This document shows, piece by piece, positions 27,048 through 36,018 of a stretch of 64,000 bases of DNA. Within the stretch, counting starts at the first letter, position 1. Each line of letters begins with the position of its first letter. This DNA is from Rhodovulum sulfidophilum (GTDB taxonomy: Bacteria > Pseudomonadota > Alphaproteobacteria > Rhodobacterales > Rhodobacteraceae), in the NCBI GenBank assembly GCA_003241785.1, contig QFPW01000005.1:1-64000 (forward strand). The letters run 5' to 3'. The notes under the pieces are model-generated. The model did not search any database. It had not been told where the DNA came from and worked only from the letters and a program-made list of their open reading frames with translations. A program made the position numbers and the translations under genes.

Positions 27048-30000
27048 ATGATCGTCCCGACACGGGCCCGAGCCCGGTTCGCGCTGCTCGCCACCACGGC
27101 GCTGGCCTCGGGCCTCCTTCTCACGCTTCCGGACTGGGCGGCCGCCCAGTCCTGCGTCTCGACGCCGCCGGACACCAACTGCGTCATCTACGTGAACCCC
27201 GGTCAGGCCGGAACCGATGACACGGGCCAGAGCCTCGGGGATTACGAATACAACTTCTCGCCGCCCACGGCCTACAGCGGCGACACCAACGACGCCGGGC
27301 TGCGCGTCAACCTGACCGGCGGCGCGGGCGGGAACGCCTCCGATCACGGCGACACGGGCGGCACCGGCGGAAGCGTGAGCAGCCTGACGGTGGGCGTCAG
27401 CGCCGGCACCCCGATCGAGGGCAGCACGCCCGAGGGCGCGATCAACCTCGTCGCGGCGGGCGGCGCCGGGGGCGGCGCGATGTATGGTCTCGACAGCATG
27501 CCGACCGGCGCCAGCGGCGGAAACGGCGGCGTGATCGCCGCGACGCTGAACGGCGCGACCACCGCCTCGGACACCTCCGTCGCGGTCTCGGCGCAGTCGT
27601 TCGGCGGCCTCGGCGGCGCGGGCCATGACGGCGGCGTCGGCGAATACGCGGCGAATGGCGGGAGCGGCGGCGACGCCCGCGACGTGACGATCAGCCAGGG
27701 CGGATCGGTCGGCAACTCGACGGTCGCCGGGATCTACATGCTCTCCGAAGGGGGCACGGGCCAGAATGGCGGCAACGACAACGCCGGCATCCTGCAGCAG
27801 CTCGGCGGCGACGGCGGCGACGGCGGCGGGGCCGGAAACGTCGGCTACACGCTGAACGGCGACCAGACGCTGACGGCGGGCGGCGGCTACGGGGTCATGG
27901 CGCAGTCGCAGGGCGGGGACGCGGGCGATGGCGGCTATGCCCTCGACAGCCACGACAAGATCACCGGCAAGGACGGCGGCTCGGGCGGCGCCGGCGGAAC
28001 GGCGGGGACCGTCACCGCCACGATCGACGGCGCCCTGACCGTGACGGGAACGGCCGACACCGGCCTCGGCGCCGCGACCGGGATCGGGGTGCTGGCGCAG
28101 TCCTTCGGCGGCCAGGGGGGCAGCGGCGGCACCACCGATGCGAAGATCGGCGGCTCCGGCGGCGGTGGCGCCGGGTCGCCGGGCAATACGGTGACGGTCC
28201 AGGGATCGGGCGCGATCACCACGCAGGGCTCGACCGAGTCGCCCGGCGTGCTCGCGCAGTCGATCGGCGGCGGCGGCGGGATCGCCGGCAACGACACGGG
28301 CGGCGGCCTCTCGGTCGGCGGCGATGGCGGCAACGGCGCCGACGGGGGCCAGATCGAGCTTCCGGTCGGCGCGGCGATCTCGACCTCGGGCCTGCGCTCG
28401 GGCGGGATCGTGGCGCAGTCGATCGGCGGCGGCGGCGGCACGGCCGGCTCGGTCACGGGCTCGGGCGTCGGCCTCAGCTACATCATCGGCGGAACCGGCG
28501 GCGCGGGCGGCGACGGCGGCGCGATCGACGGCGACAATTCCGGCGTGATCCAGACCAGCGGCGCGCATTCGAGCGCGCTCACGCTGCAATCGCTCGGTGG
28601 CGGCGGCGGCGCGGGCGGCGCGGCCATGGGGCAGACCTCGAGCGAGATTTTCGGCGCCACGGTCTCGATCGGCGGCGACGCCGGCGGCGGCGGCGACGGC
28701 GCGGTGATCGGCACCAACGCTGGGACCCGGTTCATGAACACCGGGGTTCTCTACACCCAGGGCTCGGATTCGCACGGCATCCTCGCGCAGTCGGTCGGCG
28801 GCGGCGGCGGCGTCGGCGGCGCCTCGATGGCGGAGACCTCGGTCCAGAGCCAGGACACCGACCCGCCGGTGCCGAACCTGTCGCTCTCGGTCTCGGTCGG
28901 GGGCTCGGGCGGCTCCGGCGGCGCGGGGCAGAACGTCTTCCTCGGCAATTCCGGCTTCGTCATGACCGGCGGCGAGGGCGCCTCGGGCCTCGTGGCGCAA
29001 AGCCTCTCGGGTGGCGGCGGCGCGGGCGGCGACAGCAAGGCGCAATCGACGATCAACGGCGACGCCGAGTTCCAGATGGCAAGCTCGCTCACCTTCGGCG
29101 GTTCCGGCGGCGGCGGCGGCGCGCCGGGCACGGCGGATGCGCTGAACTCCGGCCTCATCATCGCGACGGGCGAGAGCGGCGCGGGGATGATCGCACAGAC
29201 GATCGGCGCGGGCGGCGGGATCGGCGGCTCCGGCGACGGCTCCGCGAAGTCGAAGGGCGATTCGACCAGCGCCACCACCGAGATCACGCTCGGCGGCTCG
29301 GCCGGCAATTCGGGCTCGGGCGGCACCTCGAACGTCACGAACTCGGGCGGGATCCTGACGCTCGGCGACGCGGGCTATGGCATGTTCGCCCAGTCTATCG
29401 GCGGCGGCGGCGGCAAGGGCGGCGGCGCGGCGGGCACGCAGAACGGCGGCACGCTCGGCTTCACCCTCAACATCGGCGGCCATGGCGGCAACGCGGGCGA
29501 CGGCGGCGACGTCACCGCCAACAACTCCGGCTCCATCGCCACCTTCGGCGCGGACGCCGCGGCGATCATGGTCCAGTCGATCGGCGGTTCGGGCGGCGAC
29601 GGCGGCAAGGCGGGCTCGACGCTCGGGGGCAGGAAATCGACCGGGACCGGTGGCAACGGCGACAGCCAGACCGGCCTCGCGAGCGGCCTCAACCTCGGTC
29701 TCGGCGACCAGACCGAGGGGAACGGCATCAGCCCCGACGCGAGCGCGAGCCAGCTCAGCCAGAAGAAGGATCTCACCAGCCTGATCAACATGGGCTTCTC
29801 GCTGATCGGCGAGGGCTCGACCGCCTCGGGCGATACCGAGACCGACCTCGGCGATCTCGCCGAGGACAGCGGCGACGCGGACGACGGCAGCGAGGTCGAC
29901 AGCTTCTCGCTCTCGGTCGCAGTCGGCGGCGGCGCGGGCGCGGGCGGCTCCTCGGTCGGAGTGATCAACGTCACCAACACCGGCGCGATTGGCACGGTCG

Positions 30001-32882
30001 GACAGACATCCGAGGGCATCTTCGCGCAATCGATCGGCGGCGGCGGCGGCAAGGGCGGCGCGGCCTCCTCCTCGACCAACAGCGGCGACCTGAACGCCTC
30101 CTTCGGGGTCGGCGGACAGGGCGGCGCCTCCGGCTCGGGCGGCGAGGTCAATGTCTACAACACCGGCGGCTCGATCATCACGACCGGCGCGATGGCGGAC
30201 GGGATCGTCGCGCAGTCGGTCGGCGGCGGCGGCGGCAAGGGCGGGGTCGCGGGGTCGAAGACCGGCCTGCTCGACGGCCTCTCGATCGCGATCGGCGGCG
30301 ACGGCGGCGCGAACGGCGGCGGCGGCCCGGTCACCGTCACCACCTCGACCACCGGCGGCGCGGCGGACGGCTCGATCCTGACCCAGAGCCACCGCTCGAT
30401 CGGCATCCTCGCGCAGTCGATCGGGGGCGGCGGCGGCATCGTCAAGACGCTCTCGACCGACGCGAACAACGGCGGCGGCGCCGATCCCACCGGGGACACC
30501 TTCGACCTCGGCATGACCTTCGGCGGCTCCGGCGGCGCGGGCGGCGCGGGCGGCACCGTCGCCGTCACGGCGGGCGGCGCGATCACCACCCGGGGCCGCG
30601 ACGCCCATGGCATCCTCGCGCAGTCGATCGGCGGCGGCGGCGGCCTCGTCACCGGCGCCTCGGTGACCGGCTCGAATTTCTTCGGCTCGGGCACGATGAC
30701 GGGCGACAGCGACACCGTCTCCGTGACGCTCACCAACGCGATCTCCACCTCGGGCTCCGGCGCCTATGGCGTCTGGGCGCAGTCGATCGGCGGCGGCGGC
30801 GGGATCGCCGGCGATCCGGGCGTGATCAACAACGCGTTCGGCAGCTTCGCGGGCGGCGGCCACGTGGGCGACGGGCAGGCGATCGACATCACGCTGAGCG
30901 ATGGCGCCGGCGTGAAGACGACGGGCGACGCGGCGACGGCGATCTACGCGCAGTCGGTCGGCGGCGGCGGCGGCTACGTGATGAGCGGGAGCACCGCCTA
31001 CGACGGCACCGCGGGCGGCTCGGGCACCGCCGCGGACGTGACGGTCGAGCTCGGCCTCGACGGCACGCCGGTCACCGTCTCGGCGGCGGGAGACAGCGCG
31101 GCGGCGGTCTGGCTGCAGAGCCAGGCGGCGGGCGGCGTCGGCTCGACCGGCGTCCTGACGCTCAAGACGGGCGCGCGGACCATGGTGATGGGCGGCACGG
31201 ACTGGATGGGCTATGGCCTCGTCCTCGACGGCGGCACGAACAACGTCGTGACCAACGCCGGCACGATCGGCTCGCTCGGCAATCAGGCGATCCTCGAGAA
31301 CACGCCGGCCTCGAACACGACGATCACCAATACCACCGTGTCCAACACGGGCATGATCATCGGCGACCAGCGCTTCGCCAACGCGGCGCGGGTGCGCAAC
31401 CTCGCCGGCGGCACGGTCCGGACGCACCGGGTTCTCGACCTCGCGGGCGGCCGGCTGGTCAACTCGGGCGACGTGGTGGTGGGCGTCGGCGCGACGCCGC
31501 GGGTCACGCGGATGGAGGGCGATCTCGTCCAGACCGCGCGGGGCGCGCTCCACTTCGACGCCGATTTCGTCAGCGGCGAGAGCGACGTCCTGGCGGTGTC
31601 GGGCCGCGCCGAGATCGCGGGTGGCGTCGTCGTCGTCCCGACCCGGCTGGTGCCGGGCAGCGTCACGGTGCTGACCGCCGCCGCGGGGCTCGTGAGCGAC
31701 GCCTTGACGGACGCGACCGGCGCGCGCGCCTTCTCCTTCGCGACCAGCGCCGCGGCGACCGGCGCGGGCGTCGCCCTCGACGTCACGCCGACCGCCCATT
31801 TCGACCAGGCCGGCCTTTCTTCCGATCAGCGGAGCATCGCCCGCCACCTCCAGCGCATCTGGGACGGCGACCGACCCGAAACCATGGCGACTGGCTTCGG
31901 CGCGCTCGCGGGCGTCGGGACCGCCGATTACGCCGCGACGCTCGACGCCCTCGCCAGCCGGCAGGTGGGCGCGCTCGCGACCGCGCGGATGGAATCGAGC
32001 CGGGGCTTCGTCGACGACATGCGGGGCTGTCCCGTCTTCCAGGGGTCGACGCTCGACATCGTGGAGACGGCCTGCGCCTGGGGCCGCGTGATCACCGGCC
32101 ACCTCGATAATTCCAGGGAAGGCTTCGACGCCGATGCCACGCGGCTCGAGATCGGCGGCCAGCGGCGCGGCGCGGATGGCATCTTCCTGACCGGCGCCTT
32201 CGCCTACGAGAACGCAAGCATCGGCGGCGACGGCGTCTCGGCGAGCGGCGACGCCTGGATGCTGGGCGGCGGGATCAGGTACGAGGCCGGTCCCGTCACC
32301 GTCTCGCTGATCGCCGACCTCGGCTACGGCGACTTCGACGGTTCGCGCGGCTTCGCGGTCGGCGACCGGACCTATACCGCCAAGGGCTCGCCCGACGCGC
32401 GCAACGCCGGGCTGCATGGCGAGGTCTCCTACCAGATGCCGCTCGGTGGCGCCTATCTGCGCCCCCTGCTCGGCCTCGAGGCGAGCTGGATCAGCCTCGG
32501 CGGCTATACCGAGAGCGGCGCGGGCGATTTCGATCTCGCCGTGTCCGGGAGTGACGGATGGGTCTTCGCCGCCCATCCCGAGGTCGAGCTCGGCACCCGC
32601 GTCGATCTCGCCGACGGGACCGCGCTGCGCCCCTTCGCCCGCATGGGGGCGAGCTTCGTCTCCGGCAATGACTGGGAGGTCGAGGCCCGTTTCGCGAACG
32701 CCCCCGGCGACGCCGGCCGCTTCACGGCGGGCGTCGACAATCCGGACGCGCTCGCGACCGTCGCGGCCGGGATCAGCGTCATGTCGACGAGCAACCTCGA
32801 TCTCCAGGTCCAGTACCAGGGCGGCTTCGCCGACGGCTATTCGGCGCAGTCGGGCGCGCTCAAGCTCAGCTGGCGGTTCTGA
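27048..32882 (+). CDS. Giant glycine-rich autotransporter (type Va) adhesin-like protein
   Basis: A surface or secreted protein of 1944 residues. After a signal peptide (ARFALLATTALASGLLLTLP, cut near AAAQ) lies a passenger of about 1600 residues built from irregular repeats, each ending in a version of AQSIGGGGGxGG, with some sixteen copies. The Asn/Ser/Gly-rich spacers are typical of parallel beta-helix passengers. Residues about 1670-1944 form the autotransporter barrel (from AWGRVITG), ending LKLSWRF with the terminal aromatic. Two cysteines near the N-terminus (QSC, TNC) and two near 1655-1670 are the few Cys present. ATG 27048 is preceded by GAGAGAGG. Likely a cell-surface adhesin or biofilm protein; no catalytic motif was seen in the passenger. 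Confidence 0.93.
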   Translation: MIVPTRARARFALLATTALASGLLLTLPDWAAAQSCVSTPPDTNCVIYVNPGQAGTDDTGQSLGDYEYNFSPPTAYSGDTNDAGLRVNLTGGAGGNASDHGDTGGTGGSVSSLTVGVSAGTPIEGSTPEGAINLVAAGGAGGGAMYGLDSMPTGASGGNGGVIAATLNGATTASDTSVAVSAQSFGGLGGAGHDGGVGEYAANGGSGGDARDVTISQGGSVGNSTVAGIYMLSEGGTGQNGGNDNAGILQQLGGDGGDGGGAGNVGYTLNGDQTLTAGGGYGVMAQSQGGDAGDGGYALDSHDKITGKDGGSGGAGGTAGTVTATIDGALTVTGTADTGLGAATGIGVLAQSFGGQGGSGGTTDAKIGGSGGGGAGSPGNTVTVQGSGAITTQGSTESPGVLAQSIGGGGGIAGNDTGGGLSVGGDGGNGADGGQIELPVGAAISTSGLRSGGIVAQSIGGGGGTAGSVTGSGVGLSYIIGGTGGAGGDGGAIDGDNSGVIQTSGAHSSALTLQSLGGGGGAGGAAMGQTSSEIFGATVSIGGDAGGGGDGAVIGTNAGTRFMNTGVLYTQGSDSHGILAQSVGGGGGVGGASMAETSVQSQDTDPPVPNLSLSVSVGGSGGSGGAGQNVFLGNSGFVMTGGEGASGLVAQSLSGGGGAGGDSKAQSTINGDAEFQMASSLTFGGSGGGGGAPGTADALNSGLIIATGESGAGMIAQTIGAGGGIGGSGDGSAKSKGDSTSATTEITLGGSAGNSGSGGTSNVTNSGGILTLGDAGYGMFAQSIGGGGGKGGGAAGTQNGGTLGFTLNIGGHGGNAGDGGDVTANNSGSIATFGADAAAIMVQSIGGSGGDGGKAGSTLGGRKSTGTGGNGDSQTGLASGLNLGLGDQTEGNGISPDASASQLSQKKDLTSLINMGFSLIGEGSTASGDTETDLGDLAEDSGDADDGSEVDSFSLSVAVGGGAGAGGSSVGVINVTNTGAIGTVGQTSEGIFAQSIGGGGGKGGAASSSTNSGDLNASFGVGGQGGASGSGGEVNVYNTGGSIITTGAMADGIVAQSVGGGGGKGGVAGSKTGLLDGLSIAIGGDGGANGGGGPVTVTTSTTGGAADGSILTQSHRSIGILAQSIGGGGGIVKTLSTDANNGGGADPTGDTFDLGMTFGGSGGAGGAGGTVAVTAGGAITTRGRDAHGILAQSIGGGGGLVTGASVTGSNFFGSGTMTGDSDTVSVTLTNAISTSGSGAYGVWAQSIGGGGGIAGDPGVINNAFGSFAGGGHVGDGQAIDITLSDGAGVKTTGDAATAIYAQSVGGGGGYVMSGSTAYDGTAGGSGTAADVTVELGLDGTPVTVSAAGDSAAAVWLQSQAAGGVGSTGVLTLKTGARTMVMGGTDWMGYGLVLDGGTNNVVTNAGTIGSLGNQAILENTPASNTTITNTTVSNTGMIIGDQRFANAARVRNLAGGTVRTHRVLDLAGGRLVNSGDVVVGVGATPRVTRMEGDLVQTARGALHFDADFVSGESDVLAVSGRAEIAGGVVVVPTRLVPGSVTVLTAAAGLVSDALTDATGARAFSFATSAAATGAGVALDVTPTAHFDQAGLSSDQRSIARHLQRIWDGDRPETMATGFGALAGVGTADYAATLDALASRQVGALATARMESSRGFVDDMRGCPVFQGSTLDIVETACAWGRVITGHLDNSREGFDADATRLEIGGQRRGADGIFLTGAFAYENASIGGDGVSASGDAWMLGGGIRYEAGPVTVSLIADLGYGDFDGSRGFAVGDRTYTAKGSPDARNAGLHGEVSYQMPLGGAYLRPLLGLEASWISLGGYTESGAGDFDLAVSGSDGWVFAAHPEVELGTRVDLADGTALRPFARMGASFVSGNDWEVEARFANAPGDAGRFTAGVDNPDALATVAAGISVMSTSNLDLQVQYQGGFADGYSAQSGALKLSWRF
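28255..30975 (+). repeat. Recurrent GGC-rich DNA repeat encoding AQSIGGGGG
   Basis: Within the autotransporter the core CGCAGTCGATCGGCGG followed by further GGC triplets recurs almost identically, for example near 28256, 28412, 28782, 29392, 30027, 30211, 30413, 30619, 30779 and 30951. Unit lengths vary from about 150 to 600 bp. Such near-identical DNA units allow recombination or slippage that would change passenger length without breaking the frame. Confidence 0.7.
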
Positions 32883-32885
32883 GCC

Positions 32886-33389
32886 GTGACCGGCCCGATC
32901 GTCGAGGTGTCCTGCGCCGTCGCGCGGGTCGGGCGGCGGGTCTACCTCGTGCTCCGGCTCGAGGACGTGGCGGGGCTGGCCCCGGAGGCGATGGCGCCGC
33001 TCGGCGGCGAGGGAACGCTGATCCTGCTCGCACCTGGGGACGCCGTGCTCGATTTCGCGTGGCTCGGCGGGGGAGGCGCCGTGGGCGAGCACCCCGAGGG
33101 TGAGATGCGGGCCGGGGTGGCGGCGGCGGTCGCCGCGCGGCTCGGCGGCGGGGTTCTGCCCGAAAGATCGCTGCTCGGCGGCCGGATCGGATCCCCGCAC
33201 CGGTTCCGCTTCTCCCCGGCGCGGCCGGACTGGTGGCGCGGAACCTGGATGGTCCGCGCGGCCGACAGGGAGGACGCGGCGCCGGGACGTCCCCTCGGCC
33301 CGCCCGGGCTCGGCCGGGGGTTCGTCGCGGAGCTGATCCTGCATGGCGAGATCGTCCTGCCCCGACGCGCCGGTCCCGCGGGGCATTGA
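32886..33389 (+). CDS. Uncharacterised protein (167 aa) coupled to the autotransporter
   Basis: A 167-residue frame starting with GTG three bases after the autotransporter stop, so translational coupling is likely. No family recognised. It has no signal peptide or membrane segment, is rich in Gly, Ala and Arg, and contains short beta-like stretches (RVYLVLRLEDV, TLILLAPGDAVLDFAWL) and an RFRFSPARPDWWRG block. It could be an accessory or tailoring protein for the autotransporter, or a non-coding open frame in GC-rich DNA; the coupled position and even frame use favour a real gene. Confidence is moderate. Confidence 0.5.
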   Translation: MTGPIVEVSCAVARVGRRVYLVLRLEDVAGLAPEAMAPLGGEGTLILLAPGDAVLDFAWLGGGGAVGEHPEGEMRAGVAAAVAARLGGGVLPERSLLGGRIGSPHRFRFSPARPDWWRGTWMVRAADREDAAPGRPLGPPGLGRGFVAELILHGEIVLPRRAGPAGH

Positions 33390-33446
33390 CCCGGCTCGGG
33401 TTCCGCCCAAATCTCCGGCGCCTCAGCCACCACGGGCCCTATCTCG

Positions 33447-34817
33447 ATGTCGCAGACCCCTCCCAACACGGCTCCCGACACGGCGCGCCCGGGCGCGGAG
33501 CCTCCGGCCAATCCGCTCCGCCGCGTGCTGGTCGCGACCCTCGCCGGCACCACGATCGAGTATTACGACTTCTACATCTACGGCACCGCCGCCGTGCTCG
33601 TCTTCCCGCGCCTCTTCTTCCCGGCGGGCGACGAGACCGCCGCGCTCCTGGCCTCGCTCGCGGTCTTCGGCGCCGGGATGGTGGCGCGGCCGCTCGGCGC
33701 GCTTTTCTTCGGCCATCTCGGCGACCGGCGCGGGCGCAAGGCCCCGCTCGCGGCCGCGCTCCTCACGATGGGGTTCGCGACCTTCCTCATCGGCCTGCTG
33801 CCGACCTACGCCACCGCCGGCTGGATCGCGCCCCTGCTCCTGACGCTGCTCCGCCTCGCCCAGGGCTTCGCGATCGGCGGCGAATGGAGCGGCGCGGTGA
33901 CCGTCGCGACCGAGAACGCGGCGCCCGGCCGGCGCGCCCTCTTCGGCGTTTTCCCCCAGCTCGGCGCGCCGATCGGCTTCATCCTCGCGAACGGCGTCTT
34001 TCTCACCGTCGCGGCCCTCCTGCCCTCCGACGATCCGAGCCAGCCCTCGGGCGCCTTCCTCGGCTGGGGCTGGCGCATCCCCTTCCTCGTCGCGGGCGCC
34101 CTCGCGCTCATCGGCGTCTGGGTGCGGCTGCGGCTTCTCGAAAGCCATGCCTTCACCGGCGCCGCCACCGCGGGCCGCCTGCGTCCCCTGCCCTTCGCCA
34201 CCGCCTTCCGCGAGCATGGCCGCGCCATCCTGACCGGCACGGGGGCGATGTTCGCGACCACGGTGCTCTTCTTCGCGATGACCACCTTCTCGCTCTCCTA
34301 CGGCCGCGCGCCGGTCGGCGCCGCGCCGCCGGGGCTCGGCTACGACTACGGGAGCTTCGTCCTCATGCTGATCGCCGGCAGCGTGGTCTTCGCGCTCACG
34401 ACGCTCGCCTCGGGCATTGTCGCCGACCGGTTCGGCCGGCGGCCGACGCTGATCACCGTGACGCTCGCCATCGCCGTCTTCGGGCTCAGCTGGACACCCT
34501 TCCTCGGCGCGGGCTTTCCGGGCGTCATGCTCTGGCTCGTCCTCGGCTTCGCGCTGATGGGCTTCACCTTCGGCCCGATGGGCGCCTTCCTGCCCGAGCT
34601 TTTCCCCGTCGCCGTCCGGCAAAGCGGCGCGGGCATCGCCTACAACATCGCCTCGATGCTCGGCGCCTCGACCGCGCCCTTCGTGACGGTGGCGCTCTGG
34701 CGGCTCGGCGCGGGCAGCCCGGTCTGGACCGGGGTCTATCTCACCGCCGCGGCGCTCGTCTCCCTCGCGGCCCTCCTTGCCGCGCGGGAATCGCGCGAGG
34801 TGGACATCCTCGTCTGA
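33447..34817 (+). CDS. MFS transporter, metabolite:H+ symporter (MHS) type
   Basis: Inner-membrane symporter of 456 residues with about twelve hydrophobic segments. MHS features are the N-terminal TTIEYYDFYIYGTAA, the loop 2-3 signature GHLGDRRGRK, and RLAQGFAIGGEWSGAV with the conserved GGEW. Family members import shikimate, alpha-ketoglutarate, proline/betaine, citrate or other carboxylates with protons. It follows the autotransporter and small gene on the same strand and ends 8 bp from the convergent AraC regulator. Substrate not assignable from sequence. Confidence 0.92.
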   Translation: MSQTPPNTAPDTARPGAEPPANPLRRVLVATLAGTTIEYYDFYIYGTAAVLVFPRLFFPAGDETAALLASLAVFGAGMVARPLGALFFGHLGDRRGRKAPLAAALLTMGFATFLIGLLPTYATAGWIAPLLLTLLRLAQGFAIGGEWSGAVTVATENAAPGRRALFGVFPQLGAPIGFILANGVFLTVAALLPSDDPSQPSGAFLGWGWRIPFLVAGALALIGVWVRLRLLESHAFTGAATAGRLRPLPFATAFREHGRAILTGTGAMFATTVLFFAMTTFSLSYGRAPVGAAPPGLGYDYGSFVLMLIAGSVVFALTTLASGIVADRFGRRPTLITVTLAIAVFGLSWTPFLGAGFPGVMLWLVLGFALMGFTFGPMGAFLPELFPVAVRQSGAGIAYNIASMLGASTAPFVTVALWRLGAGSPVWTGVYLTAAALVSLAALLAARESREVDILV

Positions 34818-34825
34818 GCCGGCCC

Positions 34826-35839
34826 TCAGCCGTCGAGCCGGCGCAGGATGGGCTCGAACGACAGGAGCCTGTCCCGCGTCGCGGCCGCCGGGAGCGGCGC
34901 CGGCGCCTGCTCGGTGTCGCGCGGCGCGTGCCCGAACAGTGCCCGAAACGACCGGCTCATATGCGCCTGGCTCGCAAAGCCGTGCTGCCAGGACAGCGTG
35001 CCGAGATGGTGCCGCCCGGGCCCCGAGAGGATCGCGTGGATCCGGCGCAGCCGCCGCTCCTGGACGTAGGCCGCGACGCCGCCGAGCGGCTGGAACAGGC
35101 GGTAGAGCGCGCTGCGCGACAAGCCGAACCGGCGGCGGAGCGTCTCCTGGCTCAGCTCGGGATCGGTGAGATGGGCCTCGATATGCCGGGTGATCCGGCG
35201 CCGCGTCGCGGCCTCGATCGCCGGCCGCGCGTCGCCGCCGGCACCGCCCTGGGCGACGGCGGCGATCAGACGCAGGCTCGCCTCGCTCGCCCGCCGCGCC
35301 TCCTCGGCCGAGAGCTCCGGCAGCCGCCGGACCAGCGCGCGCAGGTGATCGACGACGAGGCCCGCGAGCGGCCCTTCGGGCACCAGGCCGTGGAGATCTG
35401 ACGGCCGGGGCATCAGCGCGTCGAGCACGTCGCGCGCCACGATGAACTGCATGAGCTCGCCCGGCCCGCAATCGGCCGCCTCCGGCCGGGCGAGGTCGGA
35501 AAAGATCACCTGGCCCGGCGCGACCACGCGCCGCGCCTCGCCGGCCGCGAAACGCAGGGTCGACGCCTCCATCGGCAGCAGCAGGCGATAGTGGTCGACG
35601 CCGAGCCGCCGCGCCAGGCGCGGGCCGCGTGTCATCCGCCGCGCGCTGAACACGCCGCCCGCGACGGCGAGCGGCCCGAGGGACCAGGCCGCCACCTCGG
35701 CGCCGAAGGGCGCGGGTGGCCCGTCCTCGGGCAGCGTCAGCTCATGGAGCTGCGAAACCGTCCCACGCCACATGTCGAACCGCTCCCGCTCGGGGAGGTC
35801 GCGCGTGGAGAAGCGCTCTACGAGGACGGGTTCACGCAT
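34826..35839 (-). CDS. AraC-family transcriptional regulator
   Basis: A 337-residue regulator: an N-terminal AraC-binding-like cupin region (RFDMWRGTVSQL, GVDHYRLLLPMEAS, VVAPGQVIFSDLARP) at about 20-200 and a C-terminal HTH_18 DNA-binding domain at about 215-315 (PELSQETLRRRFGLSRSALYRLF; GTLSWQHGFASQAHMSRSFRALFGHAP). This architecture is that of the AraC-binding-like-domain regulators that activate in response to small organic molecules. It lies tail-to-tail with the MHS transporter, the most likely target, though the autotransporter promoter with its tandem repeats is another. No strong ribosome binding site is visible before ATG 35839. Confidence 0.9.
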   Translation of the reverse strand: MREPVLVERFSTRDLPERERFDMWRGTVSQLHELTLPEDGPPAPFGAEVAAWSLGPLAVAGGVFSARRMTRGPRLARRLGVDHYRLLLPMEASTLRFAAGEARRVVAPGQVIFSDLARPEAADCGPGELMQFIVARDVLDALMPRPSDLHGLVPEGPLAGLVVDHLRALVRRLPELSAEEARRASEASLRLIAAVAQGGAGGDARPAIEAATRRRITRHIEAHLTDPELSQETLRRRFGLSRSALYRLFQPLGGVAAYVQERRLRRIHAILSGPGRHHLGTLSWQHGFASQAHMSRSFRALFGHAPRDTEQAPAPLPAAATRDRLLSFEPILRRLDG

Positions 35840-36018
35840 ACCGAGATCTGATCAGCCAACCCGCCGAGCATGCGCGATTTTCCGCGCCTGCGAAAGATGC
35901 GTCCGCCCCGAGGGCGCGGCCCGGCGCGTCGCGACGGGCGCGCGGGGCCCGACGAGGATCCGCCGGTGGGCTCCGCGAGGCGCGAGCGGCCCAGGCTCGT
36001 GTCAGCGCGGCTGCGCCG

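Noticed and set aside
25560..33410. A 2616-codon open frame on the minus strand across the ABC operon and the autotransporter
   Set aside because: It is antisense to well-supported genes (importer subunits, autotransporter). Its Arg/Ala/Asp-rich product is what GC-rich codon bias produces on the opposite strand, with no family resemblance.
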